Source of the DNA: W11650 sp963545585
GTDB taxonomy: Bacteria > Bacillota > Clostridia > Lachnospirales > Vallitaleaceae
Length of the DNA: 22,838 bases
NCBI GenBank assembly: GCA_963545585.1
Contig: CAUUKX010000025.1
Span: 1 to 22,838 of the forward strand
Reading direction: 5' to 3'
The position numbers and the translations under genes are program-made. Position 1 is the first letter of the stretch, and each line of letters starts with the position of its first letter. Shown here piece after piece: positions 1-7,108 of this stretch. Below the pieces are notes generated by a model. It was not told the DNA's origin. It did no database searches and worked only from the letters and a program-made list of their open reading frames with translations.

Positions 1-1
1 G

Positions 2-367
2 AAATTGGCTAAGGAACTGATTGAGTCGTTTTCGATTATTAAAGACGAAGAAGTACTACTGGAAATTTTCCAGCGAATGATTTTGTTCATTGATAATGTT
101 CATCGAAATGATTGGGAAGAAAGTATTATAGATATACTGAAAGGAGAGGATATTATGCCTATCACAATGGAGCAATGGATAGAGGAGTTAAAGGAAAAAG
201 GCAGGAAAGAAGGACGCGAAGAGGGAATGGAAAAAGGAATGGAAAAAGGAATGGAAAAAGGAATGGAAAAAGGTCGAAATGTTGAAAAACAAAGCATTGC
301 TCAAAGAATGAAAAACATGGGCTTCACTTTAGACGATATCCAAAAAGTAACCGGGCTGATGCTGTAA
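2..367 (+). CDS. Rpn-family recombination-promoting nuclease / putative transposase, C-terminal part
   Basis: The reading frame is already open at the window edge, so only the last 120 or so residues are visible. The catalytic PD-(D/E)XK nuclease core expected in this family would lie upstream, outside the window. What can be seen is a charged helical segment (WIEELKEKGRKEGREEG), four copies of the tetrapeptide MEKG, and a short helical tail (SIAQRMKNMGFTLDDIQKVTG). This layout of a Lys/Glu/Gly-rich repeat followed by a 'mgl..ddI...TGL' tail is typical of Rpn/PDDEXK-transposase family proteins, which are common and multicopy in Clostridia. The TTG at 5 could be read as a start, but the missing family core argues for truncation by the window. 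It converges on the gene at 689-3562. The family call rests on the tail only. Confidence 0.65.
   Translation, partial: KLAKELIESFSIIKDEEVLLEIFQRMILFIDNVHRNDWEESIIDILKGEDIMPITMEQWIEELKEKGRKEGREEGMEKGMEKGMEKGMEKGRNVEKQSIAQRMKNMGFTLDDIQKVTGLML
224..271 (+). repeat. Four tandem copies of a 12-bp unit inside the Rpn-like gene
   Basis: The unit GGAATGGAAAAA is repeated four times without a mismatch (224-235, 236-247, 248-259, 260-271) and encodes (G)MEKGMEKG. Because the unit is a multiple of three, copy changes by slippage would lengthen or shorten a linker helix without breaking the frame. Such repeats at this point are common in the Rpn family. Confidence 0.9.
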
Positions 368-395
368 TGCAATTTTTCCTCTGCCCATAAAACGG

Positions 396-411
396 CATCC
401 CAAAAGGGATG
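396..411 (+). terminator. Small hairpin, possible terminator of the Rpn-like gene
   Basis: CATCCC, loop AAAA, GGGATG, followed by ATTTT. The stem is only 6 bp and the T-run is short, so termination would be weak. It begins 28 bases after the Rpn-like stop codon. Confidence 0.35.
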
Positions 412-466
412 ATTTTCCCAATAACTTTACATGATTATAAGAAAGCTTATCACCTAAATTCAGAAA

Positions 467-510
467 AGGGAGTGTTGCCAGACGGTATAAATCGTTTTAC
501 AACACTCCCT
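467..510. terminator. Perfect 11-bp inverted repeat, probable bidirectional terminator
   Basis: The left arm AGGGAGTGTTG (467-477) is the exact reverse complement of the right arm CAACACTCCCT (500-510), around a 22-base loop that may form a small inner ACG/CGT pairing. The + strand downstream side is T-rich (TGTTTGCTTGTTTTT), and the - strand side reads CCCTTTTC. It lies where both converging genes need to stop. It could instead be a remnant of a mobile element end. Confidence 0.55.
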
Positions 511-532
511 GTTTGCTTGTTTTTCATCTTTA

Positions 533-634
533 AAGAGGCTGCTGCAAGATACCGATTTTACACAAGATATTGCGATAAATCGTAAAGATTTCTCCTAAAA
601 CTTGTGTAAAAACCTTAAAATGCAACAGCCCCTT
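533..634. repeat. Long imperfect palindrome, possible MITE (102 bp)
   Basis: The outer arms AAGAGGCTGCTGCA (533-546) and TGCAACAGCCCCTT (621-634) pair with two mismatches. The inner arms TTTTACACAAG (556-566) and CTTGTGTAAAA (601-611) pair perfectly. The centre (567-600) is not palindromic. TTTA occurs directly on both sides (529-532 and 635-638), which would suit a 4-bp target duplication, although A/T pairing next to a stem can mimic this. The ends resemble terminal repeats of insertion sequences, so a small non-autonomous element is plausible. It could also serve as a terminator. Confidence 0.5.
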
Positions 635-688
635 TTTATTGTGCCTTCCGGTCGCACTGCGAAAATACTCCGCCGCGGAAAAGTTATG

Positions 689-3562
689 TTATTCCACTAA
701 CGGATATAAGTTTTTAATATCATAGTACAAGGTGCCGTCCTGCACATAAAAGCAGATATCATAAAATCTCCGGTTCAGATCAATCTCCCGGTCGTTTTTG
801 ACCCGATACCATAAGCCGTTGGTTTTGATATAACGCAACCCGTCTTTAAGCATTACGCCGGTCTGATAACCGGATGCCGCCACATAATAAAGGTTTTTCC
901 CGGAACTTTGGGCGTAGCGGGAAAGCAGCTCATGCATGGCCTGCGCTTCCCTCTTATGCTTGGTTTCCTCCAAAGGATGAACATCGGAAATAATCAAAAT
1001 ATTATCCACTACCGTGTTCGACAACTCCGCTGACAGCTTGGCAAATTGTTCGGGATCGGCATCTTTAAAGCTCCCGTTTTTGGCTGCCAAATGAATCACT
1101 TTGGTCTGAGCCAAATCATAGGCGGCATAGGCATTTTGCCAAACTTTATCAGCCGCCCGCAGAGTGCCGGCCGGCAAATCGGTTTGCCCTGCATAAATCC
1201 CAACTGCCGCCTCCCCAATCCGGGCAATTGCCTTTTGCAGCACAATCGAATCCAATATCCGGTTACGCCCGCCGGTTGCACCAAAGACCGCAATATCCGC
1301 CGCCCGGTCAAAACTCTTGCGCAGCGAATCCTGGGGCAGCTCCTGATACACTTCCGCCCGATAATTTACTTTTTCAACATAATTAAACTCATCCAGATAC
1401 AACTGCCCGGATTGCTCCTGCATCTCCTCCTTGTTTTCCAGAGTAAAGCCCAAAATCTGCACCGGATAGCTGATATTTTCCGGCAACCGAACGCTGACCG
1501 GCTGCCAGCCCGGTCGCAATGAACCATCTGCAAGCGTTACCGCCGCTGTCTCTCCCCGGCTGCCCTTAATATCCAGCGTCAGTTTTAAAAGCTGACCGCT
1601 GCCGCAGACCTGCATTGAGATATTTTCCGGCTCGGCCGCCATCTCCGGCGGAGTCAAATAGCGCATTTTGATGCTTTGCTTCGGTGCTTCGTTCTGCTCC
1701 GTTTCCCCCTGATAGGGGAAGGAATATGCAAAGGATAAAGAACTTGAATCCTCATAGCCAAAGTTCTGCTCCCATCGAACCGCCCCCTCCGCCTTGCCGT
1801 TTATGCGGTACTCCATTCCCTGATCCAGCATGCCAGACAAGGACTTCATCGTCTTGCCGGTAACAATATAGGCACTGGTACTGCGGTGACCAACCGTAAT
1901 TGTTACCCGGCTTTGGCCGCCCTTTTGCGACGGAATAAAAACACCGTCAGCGAAATAACCAATGGTTTCATCCTCTAACTGATATTTGGCTCTATCCGCT
2001 GCGATCTCGCCGCAAAAGCCTGTCGCATCCGTTCCCGTCAGCCGAAAGCTGCCCTGACCGCCCTGCTCGACCTCGAGCACGGTCGGCACGGCCTGTAAGT
2101 CAACCGGATTATCCGTCACCTCAATGCTGACCTTACCGCTGATATTGCCAAAGTAAGCGGTGATTTCCGCTTTCCCGGCCGTACTGGCTGAAAATAATCC
2201 CGCCTGCACACCTCCGTCCGCACCGGTTACCTGCCAAACGACCTGATCGGAGGAAACTGCCACCGGCATACCATTCGCATCCACCGCCCGCAATTCAAGC
2301 TTGACCGGCGTACCAGCAAAGGTTTTATTCCGCTCAGCTGTAACGATTAGCTCCTCTGCCTGCCCAGCTGCCCTGGTAGAAACCACAGCCAAAGCATTTA
2401 TCAATTTGCGCTGATAGTTATCTGGCGGCAGATTTTCCACATTGACCTGTAAATCGCCAAAGTTTCGCGCCACCAGAGCGGATGAGCCGCCCCCGTCCAT
2501 CGACACAGCATCGGTAATGCCCAGCTCTTTTAAATATTCCGATAATTCATAATGCGTTGCCCCAATGCTGCCGCCCCGGCCATCGACTACTACCATATAG
2601 AGAATGCTGCGTTCCGCATCTACCCCCAGCGCCGTCCGCGGATGCCTTTTATTGGGCTGCACCAGTTCACCTACATTGGAAAACTGGCCATTCTGCAAAA
2701 CATAGCCGCCGCCCGGAATCGCCAGCTTCAGCCAATCAAGAGCAATCCCTGAATCCGTCTTAATTTGAATCCGACGACCAACTGGCAGTTTTTCCAGATA
2801 AGCCGCCATCTGCGCCGAAAAGACCAGTGCATACTCCCCTTCTCTAAACTCGGTCAGCGTATAAGGAGGCACGATTTCCTGCACTGTTTCGTTCCTGACT
2901 TTGACCTTATAATATGCGCCACCGGCATCTAATACCTTGGAATCGGCATAAACCTTATTGTTATAGATGGAGGCGCCGTCCGCTCCGGGAAAATTATTGG
3001 CAGACCTTAGCGTAATCCCCAAGTCCTCGCCAGTATCAGCCGCCGCTACGCCTAATTTCTGGGAATGGCTGACAAAGAGCTTGCCGCTGATATCTTCAAA
3101 CAGCCCCGGCCGAAGCAAATCGTCATTATGCACTAGTCCCCGGTCAAACTCAAATCCCTGTCCATCCGAATAAGTGCCGCTGGTACTAAAGTAAGAAGCG
3201 TTCACCGCACCGAGCACCAGCCGCAAGTTTTGATCCGCCATACTTTTCAAGGTTTCCTTTTGCTTCCAAGTCCCTGACCGCAGGGTTTGTAATTCCAGTC
3301 CCGGTACCTGCGGCAAGACCTTGAGCACATGGATATCGACCCAGCCCTCCGCTTTCAGTTTGCTGATTTTGATATGTTCCACGCCATCGGCGATTTTTTC
3401 CACTTCTTTTTTTTGATAAAAAGTTCCGCTGCCGCTGTTGTGCTGCCCGTAAGTGATAGTTTCGCCGGTGATTACCCCGTTATAAGCCAAACTTTCCGCC
3501 GGCCAGAGCATCGCTACACACAGCCCGCCGATTACAATTCCTTTTTTCCATGAAAAATACAT
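689..3562 (-). CDS. Secreted phosphodiester glycosidase (NAGPA-domain) multidomain protein
   Basis: This is a 957-residue exported protein. A signal peptide spans about residues 1-26 (basic WKKG, hydrophobic IVIGGLCVAMLWPA, then ESLAYNG). The NAGPA-type core runs from roughly residue 110 to 394. It carries the family signature RHPRTALGVD (307-316), VVVDGRGGSIGATHYELSEY (324-343) and SMDGGGSSALVAR (354-366). The family cleaves phosphodiester-linked sugars, and bacterial members are linked to exopolysaccharide or cell-wall polymers. Residues 400-483 look like an Ig-like (Big-type) domain, and 485-570 may be a second one. Residues 590-730 look like a carbohydrate-binding beta-sandwich (inferred from LYLDEFNYVE at its end). 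Residues 752-957 recall the metallophosphoesterase appended to relatives, but the expected metal ligands are not obvious. A good ribosome binding site (AGGAAG, about 3567-3572) supports this start. It is transcribed alone, divergent from the adhesin gene, and has no wall-anchor signal. Confidence 0.85.
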   Translation of the reverse strand: MYFSWKKGIVIGGLCVAMLWPAESLAYNGVITGETITYGQHNSGSGTFYQKKEVEKIADGVEHIKISKLKAEGWVDIHVLKVLPQVPGLELQTLRSGTWKQKETLKSMADQNLRLVLGAVNASYFSTSGTYSDGQGFEFDRGLVHNDDLLRPGLFEDISGKLFVSHSQKLGVAAADTGEDLGITLRSANNFPGADGASIYNNKVYADSKVLDAGGAYYKVKVRNETVQEIVPPYTLTEFREGEYALVFSAQMAAYLEKLPVGRRIQIKTDSGIALDWLKLAIPGGGYVLQNGQFSNVGELVQPNKRHPRTALGVDAERSILYMVVVDGRGGSIGATHYELSEYLKELGITDAVSMDGGGSSALVARNFGDLQVNVENLPPDNYQRKLINALAVVSTRAAGQAEELIVTAERNKTFAGTPVKLELRAVDANGMPVAVSSDQVVWQVTGADGGVQAGLFSASTAGKAEITAYFGNISGKVSIEVTDNPVDLQAVPTVLEVEQGGQGSFRLTGTDATGFCGEIAADRAKYQLEDETIGYFADGVFIPSQKGGQSRVTITVGHRSTSAYIVTGKTMKSLSGMLDQGMEYRINGKAEGAVRWEQNFGYEDSSSLSFAYSFPYQGETEQNEAPKQSIKMRYLTPPEMAAEPENISMQVCGSGQLLKLTLDIKGSRGETAAVTLADGSLRPGWQPVSVRLPENISYPVQILGFTLENKEEMQEQSGQLYLDEFNYVEKVNYRAEVYQELPQDSLRKSFDRAADIAVFGATGGRNRILDSIVLQKAIARIGEAAVGIYAGQTDLPAGTLRAADKVWQNAYAAYDLAQTKVIHLAAKNGSFKDADPEQFAKLSAELSNTVVDNILIISDVHPLEETKHKREAQAMHELLSRYAQSSGKNLYYVAASGYQTGVMLKDGLRYIKTNGLWYRVKNDREIDLNRRFYDICFYVQDGTLYYDIKNLYPLVE

Positions 3563-3684
3563 ATTTCTTCCTTTCCGGTTTTCTGTCGATATTTCTTTTT
3601 ATCATAGACCAAGCCCCGCAAAAAATCAATCTTTTTTCGTGAGAATCCGATTACGATTCGATTAAATTTGTATTGCATCGGATA

Positions 3685-3723
3685 AAAGTTTAAGGCTTGG
3701 CGGAAGAGCCAGCCAAAAACTTT
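3685..3723. repeat. Extragenic palindrome (two-part stem)
   Basis: AAAGTTT (3685-3691) pairs with AAACTTT (3717-3723). Inside that, GGCTTGGC pairs with GCCAGCC around a GGAAGA loop, with one bulged T and a 2x2 internal loop. A second hairpin, GGCGGTTT/AAACCACC with one mismatch, follows at 3736-3753. Both lie between divergent genes, where no terminator is needed, so a dispersed repeat is as likely as a regulatory role. Confidence 0.5.
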
Positions 3724-3809
3724 CACTGCTCTGAGGGCGGTTTTTAAACCACCTGATGAATCTCCAGCCTGCTTCTCTCTTTAAATCATAGGCCAAAATA
3801 GTTCTTTTT

Positions 3810-3859
3810 CCCTATAATTTTCTTTGCTTTACAACCGATAGAATTATATGATTATAGGG
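3810..3859 (+). promoter_or_regulatory. Dyad with TATAAT-containing arms upstream of the adhesin gene
   Basis: CCCTATAAT (3810-3818) and ATTATAGGG (3851-3859) are perfect inverted 9-mers separated by 32 bases. A TTTACA box (3828-3833) lies between them, 16 bases before GATTAT (3850-3855), giving a weak -35/-10 pair reading toward the adhesin. The arms could be an operator, or two opposed -10 elements for the divergent genes. No good -35 partner is visible for the TATAAT arms themselves. Confidence 0.35.
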
Positions 3860-4015
3860 ATAAGTTTTAAGCACAAAATAAAAGCATAGAACATTTTGGT
3901 ATTTGCTGTTTACAGAAAAGCTACGGCTCTTAACTTGTCAGTTTATCCATCCGTGCAAGAAAATGAGATGTTTCAACCGAGGCAAGTTGAGCCAATGATT
4001 CGAAGGAGAATAAAA

Positions 4016-6886
4016 ATGAGGAAAAAAATAATTTGTTTAGGGCTGGCGCTTCTGCTGCTCCTAAGTGTCACCTTTCCCGATGTCCGAATGTTAGCTGAAG
4101 AGGGAAGTTCATTGGCGGCAGAGCCACTTTCGCCGCCTTCTGTTTCCTCGGCAACGGGATCTGCACTGCTGGGCCCGTTGCTAAGCGTCCGCAGTGCCAT
4201 GGATATCACAAATTATGTCGTCCGCAGCAAACCGAATGTTCACCTGATAACTGGTCATGGCAATTTAGATGTTATCCGTAACGGCGAGACAGTTTTTTAT
4301 CTGCTTGACAACCAAACTGAGGTTTCAAAATCCCCAGATGGATACTATCGTCTTGGCAGCGAAATCCTGACCCTGCACGGCAATGTTTTAAAAGACAGTC
4401 ATGGCGTAGTGCGCGCCAGACCGCTTCGCTTAGGCAGCGGACAGCGGATTCAACTAACTTATACATGGAATATTCCGGCTGCTAATTTTGGTAATGTTCA
4501 GCCGGATGATTATTTCTTTTTTAATGTTCCCGGCGGCAATGGCATTTTTGAAGCATCCAGCTTTAATTTTGACAATCCGGTGCCTATCGTCTATGGAAGC
4601 GAGACCATTGGTCATTATACGGTCAATACAAACGGTGTTCTAAAAGCTGTCCTGAATGATAAGATATTAGGTAAACTTTCCATCACCAACGGCAAGTTTG
4701 AGATGCAGTACGGCATAAAGCTGGGCAAAGGCGGTTTCCTTACCCCGGACAACTCGCTCGGACATGAACATGATGAAGCCGTCGGCGAAGAAGAAGCCCC
4801 GGGAAGTGATCCCAAAACTGAAGGGAAAGACGAATTGGTATTGAGTCCGTCAGACCCTTCTGTTAACAAAAGAGGAACTGTTGTGCAAGTGCCAGACCCA
4901 ACCGATCCGGAACCCAACCCTGCCTTAAAAAGAAAAGTACCGCGCTTACAATGGCGGGTTAGAATTAACGATTACAACGAAAAAAAGAGGTTGGAGACCG
5001 GCTTTGTTGCCAATTCACGAGACTTCTCTTTCATTGAGGATCAGCTGCAAGAGCCGGAAATGGAAGTTGATACCAGTTTGGGCTTTCGCTTTACGTTCCG
5101 CATTCGATTAATGACAAAAGAGAATAAGGTTTCCCAGTATGTGCTTTCCTATCCGTCTTATGAAGAGTATGCATTTGTTTCACCAAATCCTGGGGAGTCC
5201 TACCCTAATTTTAGAAACCGGATAACCCAAGGCATAGTATCAAAGCCAAAAGTCGGCGTTTATCCGGCGACCGGAACCGAAGGCGCTAAAGTAGTGGTCT
5301 ATTTTGGAACTTTAAACGAAAACACTCCATTTACCTATGATAAGATTAGTCCGACTCCCAATTATATTAGAAATGAGATTATGACTCTGCTGAATAATCT
5401 TAAAGCAGCAGGAGATATTGATCAGGACCAGTATGACAACACTATCGCCGCTTATAAATTAAACCAAACCACACTGGCTCCGGTTTTGGACTATACGTTT
5501 CATTTTTATACCAAGCAAACCACCAACAAGATTTATCACAATGAGGTTGATTTCTGGTTTGGTGTTGGCAAAAGCGGCCACGAAGCAGCCGCAGCCAATT
5601 TGGAATATAAATCAGCCTCTGGTAGCGCTGAATTAAATGAAAAAACGGATGTCAAAGTTACTAAATGCTGGCTGGGCAAGACCGGCAGCGGTATTCATGT
5701 TAAGCTGACCGGCAGCAACGGCATCACCCAGGAAATTGATTTGCCGCATAACGGCAATTGGGAATATACTTTTGAAAACTTGCCCAAAAACCGTAAAATT
5801 GATGACCCAGATAACCCCGGCCATAAAAAAATCGTACCGGTTGAATACAGCGTCGAGGAAACGAATGTTCCCGCCGGATATGAAGTCAGCTATACTGGAA
5901 TCCCCGCGACAGGGCCGGGCGCTGTTGTTATCACCAATAAGAATATCGAAAAGGGTAAACTAACGCTACATAAACACTGGCGGCTGGGCAGCACTCTGCC
6001 GGCCAATCGGGAAATTACCGTCAATATCTATGACAGCCGTGACACTGCTTTTGCGCATCCAATCAGAGAAAATATACCTTTTATTGATGACCTTACCATT
6101 AACGATCTACCAAAATATGACAGTACCGGGCTTTTTCCGCCTGAAGTACTGGTTCAATATGTCGTGATTGAAAAAACAGCGGCCGGGGAAGACGCCGCTA
6201 AGTATATGCCAAAATATCAGTACGATTACTCCAATCCAGACGAGCAAAAGGCCACGATTACCAATTACGGCACCAAGGAATTCTTTGTCCGCAAGTTTTG
6301 GGAAAATACCGGCCAAACCGTTCCGGTCTGGGTTGTTTTAAAAGCCAACGGCGTTCCTATTCCGGGCGGCCGCAAACAGCTGACTGCACCGGATTGGCGG
6401 GTCAGTTTCGATCGCCACAAGCTTTATGACGATCATAACCAAAAAATCAACTATACCATTGAGGAGGAAGTTCCGACTGGGTACCAGCCAGTTCCTAAAA
6501 TCGAGGAAACACTGGAGGGCTTTAGCGTTACCAATACGCCTCTACCACCGACAACTCCTTACGAGCCGCCAACACCCGAGACACCGCCCGAGCCGGCAAA
6601 GCCACCGGTCACACCGCCGACCCCACCAGAGCCATCCACACCACCAGAGCCATCCACACCACCAGAGCCATCCACACCACCGGAGCCATATATCCCACCG
6701 GAACCGGTGACACCACCAACACCGCCGACCCCACCGATTCCAGATATGCCGTTTGATGATGACCTGCCGCGGGACGTTCCGGAAGTGGAGTTGCCCAAGA
6801 CAGACGGCGTTCCGGCAATGGTATTTTTCGGTGCAGGTCTAGGCTTAGTCGGGATAGGGATTTTCCTGAAAAAGAGAAAGAAGTAG
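4016..6886 (+). CDS. LPXTG-like cell-wall-anchored adhesin with Cna-B (isopeptide) domains
   Basis: This is a 956-residue surface protein. The start at 4016 is chosen because AAGGAGAA (4003-4010) precedes it at good spacing and a signal peptide follows at once (MRKKIICLGLALLLLLSV). Residues 60-240 and 310-535 look like beta-rich, Cna/SdrG-type adhesin modules joined by an acidic/Pro linker (250-305). Three Cna-B repeats follow at about 545-643, 647-751 and 752-842. Each has the Lys, Glu and Asn needed for an intramolecular isopeptide bond: K550/E614/N641, K653/E719/N750 and K760/E816/N840. A Pro/Glu/Thr stalk (843-910) with three PPEPST repeats leads to the sorting signal LPKTD (926-930), a hydrophobic span (933-950) and a KKRKK tail. 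Sortase would join it to peptidoglycan or a pilus, but no sortase or partner pilin is in the window. The ligand cannot be told from sequence. Confidence 0.88.
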   Translation: MRKKIICLGLALLLLLSVTFPDVRMLAEEGSSLAAEPLSPPSVSSATGSALLGPLLSVRSAMDITNYVVRSKPNVHLITGHGNLDVIRNGETVFYLLDNQTEVSKSPDGYYRLGSEILTLHGNVLKDSHGVVRARPLRLGSGQRIQLTYTWNIPAANFGNVQPDDYFFFNVPGGNGIFEASSFNFDNPVPIVYGSETIGHYTVNTNGVLKAVLNDKILGKLSITNGKFEMQYGIKLGKGGFLTPDNSLGHEHDEAVGEEEAPGSDPKTEGKDELVLSPSDPSVNKRGTVVQVPDPTDPEPNPALKRKVPRLQWRVRINDYNEKKRLETGFVANSRDFSFIEDQLQEPEMEVDTSLGFRFTFRIRLMTKENKVSQYVLSYPSYEEYAFVSPNPGESYPNFRNRITQGIVSKPKVGVYPATGTEGAKVVVYFGTLNENTPFTYDKISPTPNYIRNEIMTLLNNLKAAGDIDQDQYDNTIAAYKLNQTTLAPVLDYTFHFYTKQTTNKIYHNEVDFWFGVGKSGHEAAAANLEYKSASGSAELNEKTDVKVTKCWLGKTGSGIHVKLTGSNGITQEIDLPHNGNWEYTFENLPKNRKIDDPDNPGHKKIVPVEYSVEETNVPAGYEVSYTGIPATGPGAVVITNKNIEKGKLTLHKHWRLGSTLPANREITVNIYDSRDTAFAHPIRENIPFIDDLTINDLPKYDSTGLFPPEVLVQYVVIEKTAAGEDAAKYMPKYQYDYSNPDEQKATITNYGTKEFFVRKFWENTGQTVPVWVVLKANGVPIPGGRKQLTAPDWRVSFDRHKLYDDHNQKINYTIEEEVPTGYQPVPKIEETLEGFSVTNTPLPPTTPYEPPTPETPPEPAKPPVTPPTPPEPSTPPEPSTPPEPSTPPEPYIPPEPVTPPTPPTPPIPDMPFDDDLPRDVPEVELPKTDGVPAMVFFGAGLGLVGIGIFLKKRKK
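6623..6676 (+). repeat. Three perfect 18-bp tandem repeats in the adhesin stalk
   Basis: The unit CCACCAGAGCCATCCACA occurs at 6623-6640, 6641-6658 and 6659-6676, and a diverged fourth copy follows. It encodes PPEPST, extending the rigid wall-spanning stalk. The perfect DNA identity suggests recent expansion, and in-frame copy variation between strains is likely. Confidence 0.9.
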
Positions 6887-6903
6887 AAAAAAGATTCGCC
6901 AAA

Positions 6904-6944
6904 GATTGCCCGCCGGAAGTGTGCTGCACTTCCGGCGGGCAATC
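6904..6944. terminator. Strong 18-bp stem-loop, bidirectional terminator
   Basis: GATTGCCCGCCGGAAGTG (6904-6921) pairs perfectly with 6927-6944 around a 5-base loop. It starts 17 bases after the adhesin stop. The + strand side lacks an immediate T-run (GTCTAAAAC, then TCTTTTTT at 6958), while the - strand side reads TTTGGCGAATCTTTTTT. It fits termination of the adhesin gene, of the converging PTS operon, or both. Confidence 0.7.
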
Positions 6945-6973
6945 GTCTAAAACATAGTCTTTTTTGGCTCTAT

Positions 6974-7077
6974 CCCGCTCAGTGAGCGGGTGCACAACCT
7001 ACATGGACTCCACTTTCGGCCGACGGCATCGCAATTTGCCTATCGTTCCCGCCCGTCGCCGAAAGGCATAGCCTTTC
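6974..7077. repeat. Cluster of further hairpins downstream of the PTS operon
   Basis: Three structures are visible. CCCGCT/AGCGGG lies at 6974-6990. CTTTCGGC plus GACGG (7013-7026) pairs with CCGTC plus GCCGAAAG (7053-7065) with one bulged base. GAAAGGC/GCCTTTC with an ATA loop lies at 7061-7077. The last two share bases 7061-7065, so only one can form at a time. They lie 32-135 bases past the SIS gene stop and may contribute to - strand termination or mRNA protection. Confidence 0.45.
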
Positions 7078-7108
7078 TGGAAACAACGAGCCTAAGAAAG
7101 TTGAGTTA

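Larger units (their letters stand above)
368..688. other. Intergenic region between converging genes, filled with inverted repeats
   Basis: This 321-base gap separates the stop codons of two converging genes. I see no coding sequence or RNA gene. It holds three inverted repeats: a small hairpin at 396-411, a perfect stem at 467-510 and a long imperfect palindrome at 533-634. Together they could end transcription from both sides. The segment 640-688 shows nothing I can name. Confidence 0.6.
3563..4015. other. Divergent intergenic region between two surface/secreted-protein genes
   Basis: This 453-base stretch has no convincing gene. A 64-codon frame on the - strand (3532-3726) overlaps the glycosidase start and has no support. 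The region contains two palindromes (3685-3723 and 3736-3753) and a dyad with TATAAT-like arms (3810-3859). The adhesin frame is open from 3896, but its ribosome binding site and signal peptide place the start at 4016. The 5' leader of the adhesin mRNA would therefore be long. Confidence 0.6.

Noticed and set aside
224..271. CRISPR-like or regulatory array
   Set aside because: The repeats are directly adjacent without spacers, are multiples of three and lie in a coding frame, so they are protein repeats.
3532..3726. 64-codon frame on the - strand upstream of the NAGPA gene
   Set aside because: It overlaps the NAGPA signal peptide in another frame, covers a palindrome and has no ribosome binding site.
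3896..4015. 40-codon N-terminal extension of the adhesin
   Set aside because: A strong ribosome binding site and a perfect signal peptide lie at 4003-4080. The extension would bury the signal sequence.
6559..6995. Two Gly/Ser/Val-rich frames on the - strand under the adhesin C-terminus
   Set aside because: They are the reverse reading of the proline-rich repeat and run through the terminator stem, so they are composition artefacts.
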